A stretch of DNA of 60,253 nt from Streptomyces aculeolatus. Its GTDB lineage: Bacteria > Actinomycetota > Actinomycetes > Streptomycetales > Streptomycetaceae. This document shows, piece after piece, positions 32,531 to 41,800 of this stretch (position 1 is its first letter; each line of letters begins with the position of its first letter). Below the pieces are notes generated by a model that was not told the DNA's origin, made no database searches, and was given only the letters and a program-made list of their open reading frames with translations. The position numbers were made by a program, and so were the translations under genes. The stretch spans positions 1 through 60,253 of the forward strand of contig NZ_JAINRD010000037.1 of assembly GCF_020400605.1 (NCBI RefSeq), in the 5' to 3' direction.

Positions 32531-33823
32531 CTAGGAGTTGAGCGTCCACTTCTGGTTCGCTGCGCCCGTGCAGGTCCAGAGCTGCGTCGGCGTCCCGTTG
32601 GCCGTCGAGCCGCCCAGCGCGTCCAGGCACTTGTCCGCGGCCAGGTTGACGATGTCGCGGGTGGCGGAGTTGTACGACCAGCGCTGGGCGCCCGTGCCGT
32701 TGCAGTCGTAGAGCTGCACCCGGGTGCCGTTCGCGGTGCCCGCGGCGGCGGCGTCGAGGCACTTGCCGAGGGCCCGGATGGTGCCGTCGGTACCCACGGT
32801 CCAGCGCTGTGCGGTGGTGCCGTTGCAGTCGTAGAGCTGGACGGCGGTGCCGTTGGCGGGACTTGCGCCGGCCACGTCGAGGCACTTGCCGCCCGCGCCG
32901 GTGAACGTACCGGAGTTGCCGCCTCCGCCGTCGGAGGTGCTGACGCGGACGTAGTCGACGACGAGCTGCTGCGGGAAGGTCGTGCTGCCGTCCGGGTCGC
33001 CGGGCCAGTAGCCGCCGACCGCCAGGTTGAGGATCAGGAAGAACGGCTTGTTGAACACCCACTGCCGGCCGCCGAGGTCGGCGGGCGTGCGCCGCTGGTA
33101 GACGTTGCCGTCGACGGACCAGGTGATCTCGTTCGGCGACCAGTCGACGGCGAAGGTGTGGAAGCCGTTCGCGAACTGCTGGCCGCCCGGCAGCGTGTAC
33201 CCGCCGCCGATGCCGCCGGAGCCGGAGTAGCCCGGCCCGTGCAGCGTGCCGTGGACCGTGCTCGGCTCGAAGCCGACGTTCTCCATCACGTCGATCTCGC
33301 CGCTGGCGGGCCAGCCGACCTGGCCGATGTCGTTGCCGAGCATCCAGAACGCGGGCCACATGCCCTGCCCGCGCGGCAGCTTCATCCGGGTCTCGACGTG
33401 GCCGTACGTGGTGGTGAAGCGGCCGGAGGTGTTGAGCCGGGCGGAGGTGTACTCGCACCGGCCGTACCAGCACTGGTAGTTGCCGGGGTTCTCCTTGCGC
33501 GCGGTGATGACCAGGTTGCCCTGGCCGTCGAGCGCGGCGTTGGCGTTGCCCGCGGTGTAGTACTGCCGCTCGTGGTTGTTGACGTTGTCGCCGGTCTCGA
33601 TCAGCCACTTGCCGCCGTTGACCGCCGAGCCGGCCGGGCCGTCGAAGTTGTCCTCGAACGTGACGGCGTAGGGCGCGGCTTCTGCCTTGCCGCCGGTGCC
33701 GCCGGTCCCCGGTGCCGGTGCCGCGCCGGCGGCGCCGGGCAGCGGCACGGCGAGCGCGGCGGCGAGGGCCGTCGCGACGAGCACGGCCTTGCGGAGCGGA
33801 TGTCTGCGTCGTCGTAGGAACAT
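32531..33823 (-). CDS. Secreted GH16 beta-1,3-glucanase with C-terminal ricin-type CBM13
   Basis: 430 residues. A signal peptide (RRRRHPLRKA plus Ala/Leu core) is followed by a GH16 domain (about 50-295) with the catalytic motif GEIDVMENVG (nucleophile and acid/base Glu) and WPAFWMLG, typical of bacterial laminarinases. A short Gly linker leads to a beta-trefoil lectin domain (about 305-430) with three repeats marked by GKCLD or DKCLD and AQRW/NQKW. The enzyme should cut beta-1,3-glucan of fungal walls while the trefoil holds it to carbohydrate. It is divergent from the GH64 gene and shares the intergenic region. Confidence 0.93.
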   Translation of the reverse strand: MFLRRRRHPLRKAVLVATALAAALAVPLPGAAGAAPAPGTGGTGGKAEAAPYAVTFEDNFDGPAGSAVNGGKWLIETGDNVNNHERQYYTAGNANAALDGQGNLVITARKENPGNYQCWYGRCEYTSARLNTSGRFTTTYGHVETRMKLPRGQGMWPAFWMLGNDIGQVGWPASGEIDVMENVGFEPSTVHGTLHGPGYSGSGGIGGGYTLPGGQQFANGFHTFAVDWSPNEITWSVDGNVYQRRTPADLGGRQWVFNKPFFLILNLAVGGYWPGDPDGSTTFPQQLVVDYVRVSTSDGGGGNSGTFTGAGGKCLDVAGASPANGTAVQLYDCNGTTAQRWTVGTDGTIRALGKCLDAAAAGTANGTRVQLYDCNGTGAQRWSYNSATRDIVNLAADKCLDALGGSTANGTPTQLWTCTGAANQKWTLNS

Positions 33824-33864
33824 GGAAGCTCACCTCGATGCGTCGTGGGGTCGAGCGTGGAGCA

Positions 33865-33875
33865 TGGTCCATACC
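33865..33875. promoter_or_regulatory. DasR dre-like site upstream of GH16
   Basis: TGGTCCATACC begins 42 bases before the GH16 start codon and matches much of the core of the DasR palindrome (TGGTCTAGACCA type). It is nearly identical to the site upstream of GH18. Confidence 0.45.
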
Positions 33876-33973
33876 TTTGCGCGAGGTGAGTGAACTCCCT
33901 TCATGTCATGCAGTCAATGGGTCCGGCGGGCACCCTCGGTGTTCAACTCCCGGCGGCCGTACTGCCGGACCTC

Positions 33974-34016
33974 TTGACAACGCACCCGCCCCTCACGACG
34001 CTCTGAGAGCGCTCTC
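33974..34016 (+). promoter_or_regulatory. Promoter with LacI-like operator for GH64
   Basis: TTGACA at 33974-33979 is followed, after a 17-base spacer, by a weak -10 (33997-34002) and then by the perfect 12-bp palindrome GAGAGCGCTCTC (34005-34016). The position is where a LacI-family repressor would block initiation. The palindrome is close to the CebR operator core. The sugar regulator gene is not adjacent. Confidence 0.55.
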
Positions 34017-34084
34017 TGTACGCCCGGCCCGCCGGGCAGCTCCCGCCTCGGGCCGTGTACGCCCCCACAGCGAAGGAGCACCGC

Positions 34085-35086
34085 ATGTCCCCCGCGCACC
34101 CGACGTGGTCCAGACGCCGCCGCGGCCTGCTGACGGCTGTCACCGCCCTGCTGCTGCTCGTCTGCTACGCGCTCGCCGACCGCACCGGCGCCGCCGCTCA
34201 GGGCGCGGTGCCGCCCGCACCCGACCCGGCACCCGCGACCGCCGCGGCGGCGGGCGACCCGCCGCCGGACTCCTTCTGGGGCGACACGGGCGCCATCCCG
34301 CCGGCGCAGAACGTGCTGACGGTGCAGATCCTCAACCGGACCAACGGCCAGTACCCCGACGACCAGGTCTTCTGGTCCTTCGGCGGGCAGACCCGCTCGA
34401 TCGCGGAGCAGCCGTACCTGGACATGCCCGCCAACTCCGCCGGCCGGATGTACTTCCACCTCGGCTCGCCCGACAGCCAGTACTCCGACTTCATCGAGTT
34501 CACCGTCGGCCCCGACGCCTTCCACGGCAACACCACCCGCGTCGACGCCTTCGCGCTCAAGCTCGCGATGCGGGTGCACGGCCACGACGGCACCGACAAG
34601 CAGGTCGGCGAGGACTACGCGACGTTCCAGGAGTCCCGCGAGGCCACGTGGCAGGCGTTCGCGGCCGCCATGCCGCCGGAGTTCGCGTCGCTGTCCGAGG
34701 TGCAGGCGCCGTACCGCATCCCCTCCCCGGGCGGCGTGCCGGACTTCCGGCCGGGCGGGCAGCACGCCGCCTACATGAGCGACTACGCCCGGTCCGTGGG
34801 CATGACCGCCTCGACCCAGGAGATCTTCGGCTGCTCCGGCCCGCTCGCGGGCGACGCCCCCGGCTGCGCGGCGCTCAACCGGCACGTCGCCGAGCTGCCG
34901 CGGGACCAGTGGAACGACCCGGGCCGCTTCTACCGGCAGGGTCCGGCGAACTACTACGCCGCGTTCTGGCACGAGCGCGCCATCGGCAACCTCGCGTACG
35001 GCTTCCCGTACGACGACGTCGCCGAGCAGTCCTCCTTCGTGTCCGTCCAGAACCCGCAGTGGATGGTGGTGGCCGTCGGCTGGTGA
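34085..35086 (+). CDS. Secreted GH64 beta-1,3-glucanase (thaumatin-like fold)
   Basis: 333 residues with an export signal (SRRRRGLLTAV plus Leu-rich core). The mature part is of the laminaripentaose-producing GH64 type: ILNRTNGQYPDDQVFWSFGG, SIAEQPYLDMPANSAGRMYF, DFIEFTVG, TRVDAFALKLAMRVH, and a C-terminal RFYRQGPANYYAAFWHE followed by NPQWMVVAVGW. GAAGGAG at 34072-34078 selects the ATG at 34085 rather than an upstream ATG at 34055. It is divergently arranged with GH16 and has a promoter/operator of its own. It would release oligosaccharides from beta-1,3-glucan outside the cell. Confidence 0.9.
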   Translation: MSPAHPTWSRRRRGLLTAVTALLLLVCYALADRTGAAAQGAVPPAPDPAPATAAAAGDPPPDSFWGDTGAIPPAQNVLTVQILNRTNGQYPDDQVFWSFGGQTRSIAEQPYLDMPANSAGRMYFHLGSPDSQYSDFIEFTVGPDAFHGNTTRVDAFALKLAMRVHGHDGTDKQVGEDYATFQESREATWQAFAAAMPPEFASLSEVQAPYRIPSPGGVPDFRPGGQHAAYMSDYARSVGMTASTQEIFGCSGPLAGDAPGCAALNRHVAELPRDQWNDPGRFYRQGPANYYAAFWHERAIGNLAYGFPYDDVAEQSSFVSVQNPQWMVVAVGW

Positions 35087-35135
35087 GGGCCCGCGGCGCC
35101 TCCCCCGGCGGCCGGCCCGGGCCGGCCGCGGCCGG

Positions 35136-35990
35136 TCAGCCCGCCGCGAGGCCGGCCAGGACGTCGGCGGCCGGTTCCGGGTGCACCAGCCAGCGCAGGT
35201 GGCCGCCGGGCACGGTGTGCACGTCGAACGGGTTGCCGGGGGTCAGCGCGTCGGCCTCGCGGATCAGCCGGTCCTGCATGGCGGGCGGCATGCTGACGTC
35301 GTCCGCCAGCCGCACGTAACTGCGCGGGATCCGGCCCCAGGTGGCCGCCTGCGCGCGGTCCGCGGACGAGCCGACGTCCAGGTTCTCGTCGGGCTGGAAG
35401 GTGTTGAGGAAGGTCCGGAACTCGTCGTCGGTGAGGTCGGCGGCGAACGCGTGCCGGAACGCGGCGAGCGCTTCGGGGTCCGCGGTGCGGAAGTTGGTGC
35501 GGATCAGGCCGAGCGCGGCCGGGTCGCCGGCGAGGGCGCGCGCGAGGCCGGAGGCGTCGATGCCGGCCATCTCGGGCTCGCCGTAGTAGTCGTTCACGTC
35601 GAGTTCGACGGGGCACCAGGCGGAGACGTAGACGACGCGGTCGATCAGGTCGGGGCGGGCGTTGCCGGCGGCGGTGGCGGTGATGCCGCCCCGGCTGTGC
35701 GCGACGACGATCGCCGGGCCGTGCCGCTTCGCCCGCTCGAGGACGCCGATGAGGTGGGCCGCGTTGTCCGCGAGTGTGACGCCCTTGATGCCGCCGGGCG
35801 CGGTGGCGAGCGCGTCGGGGTCCTGCGGGGCCTGATAGGCCGCGGGGAACGTGGCGCCGAATCCGTGGCCCGGCAGGTCGACGGCGAGGGAGCGGTGTCC
35901 GCGCAGAGCGAGTTCCGCCTGCAGGGGCGCAAAGGAGAAGGAGTTCGCGAACGCCCCGTGGACGAGGACGAAGGTCGGCGTGTTCGGCAT
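35136..35990 (-). CDS. Alpha/beta hydrolase
   Basis: 284 residues, a compact alpha/beta hydrolase without signal peptide, therefore cytoplasmic. Oxyanion segment VLVHGAF, nucleophile elbow AHSRGG (AxSxGG; the first Gly is Ala), a cap region, a C-terminal acid in NPFDVHTVPGGH and the His in GGHLRW. It resembles the EstC/salicylate-esterase-like group of Streptomyces hydrolases. GAGGGTG lies upstream of the ATG. It is convergent with GH64 with no shared function evident. The substrate is unknown. Confidence 0.85.
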   Translation of the reverse strand: MPNTPTFVLVHGAFANSFSFAPLQAELALRGHRSLAVDLPGHGFGATFPAAYQAPQDPDALATAPGGIKGVTLADNAAHLIGVLERAKRHGPAIVVAHSRGGITATAAGNARPDLIDRVVYVSAWCPVELDVNDYYGEPEMAGIDASGLARALAGDPAALGLIRTNFRTADPEALAAFRHAFAADLTDDEFRTFLNTFQPDENLDVGSSADRAQAATWGRIPRSYVRLADDVSMPPAMQDRLIREADALTPGNPFDVHTVPGGHLRWLVHPEPAADVLAGLAAG

Positions 35991-36126
35991 GGGGACACCC
36001 TCACACACGACGATCAAGCAGGCGCGGAGGGGTTGTGGCGCAGGGCTCGCGAGGCCTGTGGTATTCGGAAGGGGGAATTCCCCGGGCTTCCGGGAGGCGA
36101 ATACGCGCGTACGGATCCGCCCGCGG

Positions 36127-36162
36127 CCCCGTGGCCGGGAAGTCGCCTTCCCGGCCACGGGG
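36127..36162. terminator. Terminator downstream of the snapalysin gene
   Basis: A perfect 16-bp stem (36127-36142 with 36147-36162) with loop TCGC, 25 bases past the snapalysin stop on the minus strand. Confidence 0.8.
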
Positions 36163-36186
36163 TGTGTCGTACGTGCGGTCCGGTGC

Positions 36187-36756
36187 TCAGGGCGCGTCGA
36201 CGACGATGCGTCCGTCCATCGGGGCGAAGCCGGCGAAGCCGCCGCCGTAGTTGGCTTCCACCTGCGCCCGCTCGGTCGCGTTCGGGACGGGGTTGGTGCA
36301 GCTCACACCGGCGGTCGAGCCGGACATCAGCGACGAGCACGGTCCGGGCTTCATGTCGGGCAGCCCGAGGCTGTGGCCCAGTTCGTGCGAGGCGATACGG
36401 GTGGTGTCGTAGCCCTCGTTGACCGCCTGGCGGCCGAACCAGACCGTGGCGCGCCCGCCGGGGCGGACCGGGCCGAGAGTGGCGCGCGGCCAGCCGTCGT
36501 CGGCGATGACCGTGATCTCGGCGCGGGTGCCCGCCGGGGCCTTCGCCAACTTGACGTTCTGCACGGTGGAATTCCATTGTTCGGCGCCTGCGGCCACCGC
36601 GCTCTTGAATTCACCGGCCTGGCTGTCGTCGTAGTACAGCGTGGTTGCGGCCGTGCGCTCCGGTGCGGGAGCGGGGGCGGCGGTGGCCCCTGGGGCCGAG
36701 GACAGAGTGACGATTGCGGCAGCGGCCATAACGCCGATACCCAACTTTCGCAGCAT
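36187..36756 (-). CDS. snpA: Snapalysin-type secreted metalloprotease (family M7)
   Basis: 189 residues with an Ala-rich signal peptide (MLRKLGIGVMAAAAIV) and a short propart. The zinc motif is HELGHSLGLPD, that is HExxHxxGxxD, in which the Asp is the third zinc ligand, the hallmark of snapalysin. Two cysteines (PCSSLM, VSCTNP) probably form the conserved disulfide. The length matches the small neutral protease. GAGGAGG precedes the ATG. Streptomyces snpA usually has a divergent LysR activator gene; none is here, and the divergent neighbour is a NarL-type response regulator. Confidence 0.92.
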   Translation of the reverse strand: MLRKLGIGVMAAAAIVTLSSAPGATAAPAPAPERTAATTLYYDDSQAGEFKSAVAAGAEQWNSTVQNVKLAKAPAGTRAEITVIADDGWPRATLGPVRPGGRATVWFGRQAVNEGYDTTRIASHELGHSLGLPDMKPGPCSSLMSGSTAGVSCTNPVPNATERAQVEANYGGGFAGFAPMDGRIVVDAP

Positions 36757-36812
36757 GCGGGGAGCCCTCCTCTTGGTGTGAGAATCGAGCACTACTGCGC
36801 GAACCCTGATAA

Positions 36813-36826
36813 GGGTCGGCCCGAGT
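36813..36826. promoter_or_regulatory. Inverted repeat upstream of snapalysin; otherwise empty intergenic region
   Basis: ACCCT-GATA-AGGGT lies about 57 bases before the snapalysin start, a plausible activator or repressor site. The whole 36757-37118 gap (362 bases) separates divergent genes. Apart from this repeat and the ribosome sites I see no gene or RNA structure in it. Confidence 0.3.
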
Positions 36827-37118
36827 GTAGGAGCGCGCTCCGGGGGCCACAAGGGGCGGCAATGGCCGTAGATTTCACCTTTCTGCGGCATCTCGGCGCC
36901 GCCCGCGGTATTCGGCGCAGCGGGGTTCACGGCCGATTTCGTACAGGCGGAATCCGGCCGCGGGCCGCGAGTCATTCTTCCGGCGTAGTCGGGAAGTTGA
37001 GACGTATTGCGCCTCCCGGCCGATCCGCCGCGCCGGACGTCTTGTCAGACTGCACGGGTACGCTGACCGCGGGCGGGCGCGGGTCCGCGGTCCCCGCGAG
37101 GACGGCCGTGGAGGGGAC

Positions 37119-37853
37119 GTGGGCACGCAGGCAGGACCCGTGGAGGCGGACCGGCCGCCGCGGGTGGTGATCGCCGACGACCAGGCGCTGGTGCGCACCG
37201 GCTTCCGGATGATCCTCGCCGCCGACGGCATCGACGTCGTCGGCGAGGCGACGGACGGCGAGGAGGCGGTGGCCGCGGTCCGCCGCTCCCTGCCCGACGT
37301 GGTGCTGATGGACATACGCATGCCGGGCACGGACGGCCTGGAGGCCACCCGCCGCCTCCTCGGCACGGACGGCCGGGAGCCCGGGCCGGGGCCGGGCGCG
37401 CCGCGGGTCATCATCCTCACCACGTACGACCTCGACCAGTACGTGTACGCGGCGCTCGCCGCCGGCGCCAGCGGCTTCCTGCTCAAGGACGTCACCCCCG
37501 AGCACCTGGCCGCCGCCGTCCGCCTCGTCCGCTCCGGCGACGCGCTCCTCGCGCCCTCCATCACCCGCCGCCTCGTGGAGCGCTTCGCCGTCCGTGACGA
37601 CCGCGCGGCGACGCTGCACCGCGACCTGTCCGCGCTGACCCGGCGCGAGCTGGAGGTGCTGGAGTCGCTGGCGCGCGGCCACAGCAACGCGGAGCTGGCC
37701 GCGCGGTTCCATCTCAGCGAGGCGACGGTGAAGACGCACGTGGCCCGGATCCTCGCCAAGCTCCAGCTCCGCGACCGCGCCCAGGCGGTGATCGCCGCCT
37801 ACGAGACGGGCCTGATCACCCCCGGCTCCCCGCAGTCCCCGACCCCGCCGTGA
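37119..37853 (+). CDS. NarL/FixJ-type response regulator without adjacent kinase
   Basis: 244 residues. Receiver domain about 14-140 with the acidic pocket ADD, the phospho-acceptor Asp in VVLMDIRMPG, Thr in ILTTYD and Lys in LLKDVT. A LuxR-type helix-turn-helix is at about 170-230 (LTRRELEVLESLARGHSNAELAARF, EATVKTHVARILAKL). The GTG start follows GAGGGGA. No histidine kinase gene flanks it, so it is an orphan, or its kinase is elsewhere. Confidence 0.92.
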   Translation: MGTQAGPVEADRPPRVVIADDQALVRTGFRMILAADGIDVVGEATDGEEAVAAVRRSLPDVVLMDIRMPGTDGLEATRRLLGTDGREPGPGPGAPRVIILTTYDLDQYVYAALAAGASGFLLKDVTPEHLAAAVRLVRSGDALLAPSITRRLVERFAVRDDRAATLHRDLSALTRRELEVLESLARGHSNAELAARFHLSEATVKTHVARILAKLQLRDRAQAVIAAYETGLITPGSPQSPTPP

Positions 37854-37995
37854 CCGGCAGCCGCGGGCCGCCCGCGACGTACTTCTTCCCGGAGCGATGA
37901 GTTTCGGCGGCGGAACCGGTCTGCCCTGGCATGACCCTCTTCAACGTTGACCCCCTGTACGGTGCCGCCGCCTGCGAACGACTCCCGGTGATCCG

Positions 37996-38838
37996 ATGAC
38001 CACCGTCGACGTCAACGGGATCACCCTGGGCATCGAGTCCTTCGGTGCCGACGACGCGCCGCTCGTCCTGCTCGTGGGCGGGACGACGATGCTCTCCTGG
38101 CCCGACGCGCTCTGCGAGCGGCTGGCCGCCGGCGGGCGCCGCGCCGTGCGCTACGACCTGCGCGACAGCGGCGCATCGACGACGGCGGACCCGCAGGCAC
38201 CCGCCTACACCCTGCGCGACCTCGCCGCCGACGCGGCGGCCCTGGCGGGCGCGCTCGACGGCCGGCCCGCGCACCTCGCCGGGATCGGCGTCGGCGGGAT
38301 GGTCGCCCAGGTGGCCGCACTCGACCACCCGGCCGCCTTCTCGGCGCTCACCCTGGCCGGCACCCGCGCGGTCGCCCCCGGCCCGCCCGACGACGACCTC
38401 CCCGACCACGACGAGGCGGCGATGGGCCGGCTGTTCGCGCAGGCGATGCCCGACTGGGCCGACCGCGCGGCGGTGGCGGAGTCCGCCGCCGCGGGCGCGG
38501 AGATCCTCGGCGACGACCCCGGCGCCGCGCGGGCGACCGCGGCGCGCGTCTGGGACCGCACACCGGGCAGCGACCCCGAGGTCCACATGGCCAACCAGCT
38601 GGGCATGGTGTTCTCCCGGCTGGACTGCGCACCCCGCTGGCGCGAACGCCTGCCCGGGCTCGGGGTCCCCGCGCTCGTCGTCCACGGCCGCCGCGACCTG
38701 TTCTTCCCCGTCGGCAACGGCGAGGCGCTCGCGCGCGAGATCCCCGGGGCCCGGCTGCTGGTCCTGGAGGAGGCCGCGACCGCGATCCCGGACGCGGCTG
38801 CCGGCGAGGTCGCGGAGGCGATGCTCATGCTGGGCTAG
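37996..38838 (+). CDS. Alpha/beta-hydrolase-fold protein lacking catalytic Ser and His
   Basis: 280 residues with the fold of the RdmC/3-oxoadipate enol-lactonase group (VLLVGGTTMLSWPD, RRAVRYDLRDSGASTT). The nucleophile elbow, normally GxSxGG, reads GIGVGG, with Gly at the Ser position. Near the C terminus the catalytic His region reads EEAATAIPD, with Thr where His is expected. The acid Asp in GRRDLFFP remains. The frame is intact with no sign of decay, so it may be a binding or receptor-like protein, or use another mechanism. It is convergent with GH115. Confidence 0.75.
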   Translation: MTTVDVNGITLGIESFGADDAPLVLLVGGTTMLSWPDALCERLAAGGRRAVRYDLRDSGASTTADPQAPAYTLRDLAADAAALAGALDGRPAHLAGIGVGGMVAQVAALDHPAAFSALTLAGTRAVAPGPPDDDLPDHDEAAMGRLFAQAMPDWADRAAVAESAAAGAEILGDDPGAARATAARVWDRTPGSDPEVHMANQLGMVFSRLDCAPRWRERLPGLGVPALVVHGRRDLFFPVGNGEALAREIPGARLLVLEEAATAIPDAAAGEVAEAMLMLG

Positions 38839-38860
38839 GGACCTCCGGACGGCTGCGGGC

Positions 38861-41800
38861 TCACCGCTTCACGAACTTGCTGGGCGGCGGGCCGAGATAG
38901 CTGTGGCGTACGCCGCCGGTGTCGACCACCAGCTTCTGCACCACCACCGTCGGATCCACCATCCACAGCTTCAGCACGTGCACGCCCGGCCTGGACACCC
39001 GGTGCCCGGTCACCGTGACGGCGGCGTTGTCCGAGGTGTTGCGCTCCCACTGGCGGTTCATCAGGCCGTCGTCCGCGCCCGTGGCCCGGGTGACGTTCAC
39101 CGTCTGCGGGGCGTCGTCGTCGAAGGCGACGGCGTAGCGCAGCCCGTCCGGCGTGAGGACGCTGTTGCGCGGCGACAGGTACACCGCCACGCGCAGGGTG
39201 CCGGTGGTGAACAGCGTCATCGTGTACTCCAGTCGCGGCCCCTGGCCGGCCGGCCGTGGCGCGGCCGTGACCGGGAACGGCGCCATGCCGCTGCCGGTCC
39301 GCCCGATGTCGGGGATGCGGCGCCAGGCGACGCCGGCGGCGGGGACGGCGCGGGTGTGGCGGTCGGCCTCCACCGAGACGCATCCGCCCGCCTCGACCGA
39401 GCCGGCGAGCGCGGAGTGGCGCACGGACGGGCGGTACACCCGGGCGTGCACCTCCACGGTCCGGCCGGCGCCGCGGACGACGACGGGGACGGTCGTGGCG
39501 CCGCGGGGGGCGCGGGCGAAGTCGACGCGCAGCCGGGCGCGGATCTGGCTGGTGACGCGGCCGCGCGGGCGGTCGACGCGCAGCCAGGACACGGCGGGCT
39601 CGATCTCGTAGCCGAAGGGGGTGCGGCCCCGGTTGAAGACCTCGATGTACGGGGCGGGGCCGCTGTCGTACGGGCTGACCACCGGCAGCACCGCGGGCCC
39701 CGCGGCCTCCGGCCACCACTGCTCGGAGCCCTCCACCGCGACGCCGAGCACCGCGCCGGCGGCGGGGTCGATCCGTTCGACCGCGGGGAAGACCTCGTCG
39801 GGCAGCGCCTCGTTGTCCTTCTCGGGCTGCTGCCAGGGCGCGTTGGGTCCGTAGCGCTCGACGTCGCCGTAGCCGATCTTCGGCTGCGTCTGGAAGCCCT
39901 GCCACTTCCCGCCGGAGAGGGTGTGGTTGTAGTAGTCGGCGAGCGCCTGGTCCTCGGCGAACAGGGCGTCGGTCTCGGCGGCGAGCTGGTTGGCGGCGGC
40001 GCGGCCCTGCGCGGCGTAGAGGAGGTTGGTGAACTCGGCGCGGCGCAGGGCGTAGACGACGGCGGTGCCGCGCACGGCGTAGCGGACGAGCTGGAAGTAC
40101 GCCGCCCGGTCGGCCCGGTCGAGGCGGGCCTCGATGCGGTCCGCGGTACGCGCCAGCTCCTGCCACTCGTCGGTGACCCGGTCCAGCTCGCCGTAGTTGA
40201 CGCGGCTGAAGGGGGTGGCTTCGTCGTCGTAGACGACCGCGGCGGAGTCGTCGGCCGGGTCCTTGGCAGGGTCGAGGGTGATGCGGCGGTTGAGCAGCTC
40301 GGGCTTGCGCCGGGCCTGGAGGCGGCCGTACTCGTGCAGCACCTCGGCGATCTCGGCCGCGTGCCGGGGGCCGAAGTTCTCGGCGGCGTAGCGCCGTTCC
40401 CACTCGGGGAGGTCGCCGGCCTGCCAGCGGTCCGGATCCCAGGCGTAGTCCAGGAAGAACTGGGTCGGCAGCTCGTTGGACTTCAGGTCGCCGACGTTGG
40501 CGACCCACAGCTGCCGGATGCCGTACGCGTACGTCTGGTGCAGCTGCTCCCAGGTGCTCGCCAAGTTGGCGGTGTCGACCCACTTGTAATTGCGGCCGCC
40601 GCCGACGTAGTCGAAGTGGTAGTAGAGCCCGTAGCCGCCGGTGCGCGGCGGCAGCGAGGCGTCCGGTACGCGCCGCAGGTTGCCCCAGTTGTCGTCGGTG
40701 AAGACGACGGTGACATCGTCGGGCGCCTGCATGCCGCTGTCCCAGTAGTGCTGGACCTCCTTGTACATGGTCCACACCTGCGGCACGGCCGCCGCGTCGC
40801 CCAGTTCCTCGGCGAGGATGCCGCGCTCGGTGGCGATGATGCGCTCCATCAGCTCGATGCCGTCGCCGTCGGGCAGCGAGGTGTCGCCGTTGCCGCGCAT
40901 CCCGAGGGTCACCACGCCCTCGAAGCCCTCGGTGGCCAGCCTGCGGATGCCGTCGCGCCAGTAGGCGCGGATGGCGTCCTCGTTGCGTACGAAGCTCCAC
41001 TCCCCCGTGCCGCCGTACGGGTCGTGGCCCTCGGTGACGATGTTCCCGTCCGGATCCCGCACGGCGGGCACGGCGTGCCGGTTCCACTCCTCGATGCCGC
41101 GCATCATGGGCGCCTCGTGCGAGGTGCCCATGACGATGCCGTACTCGGTGGCGGTGGCGTGGTTGGCGGGGTCGTCCTCGGCGAAGGCGCGGCCCCAGAC
41201 GGCCGGCCAGAGGTAGTTGGCCTTGAGCCGCAGCACGGCCTCGAAGACCTTGGCGAAGAAGGCGCTGTTGAAGCCGCCGGGGTGGCCCTCGGCGTGGCCG
41301 GGGCCGAAGAACCCGGGGGCCCAGCGGCCGAGGGCGGGGTTCTCGTCGTTGATGAAGATGCCCCGGTACTTCACCGCGGGGGTGCCCTGCGAGAACCGGC
41401 CGGGGAGCACGTAGAGCGCGTCGTGGCGGCGGGGCGGGACGTCGGCCCAGAAGTGCCAGGGCGAGACGCCGATGCCGCGGGAGACGTCGTAGATACCGAA
41501 GATGGTGCCGCGCTGGTCGCTGCCGGCGATGACGAAGGCGCTGTCGAGGCCGGGCAGCGGGTCGGCCACGACCTGCTGCAGGGATGTCTCCCACCGGCCC
41601 TCGACGCCGGTCGCGTCGAGCTTGCCGGCGGCGATCAGGCCGTCGATCAGCGGGCTGCGGCCGATGGTGCCGACGAGGACCGCGGTGCGCCCCGCGGGCG
41701 CGCGGCCGCGGGTGAGCGCGGGGCGTACGCCTGTGACCCGCTCCAGGTCCGCGCGCAGGTCGCCCAGCGCGCGCAGCACGCCGGGATGGTCGCCGCCGTC

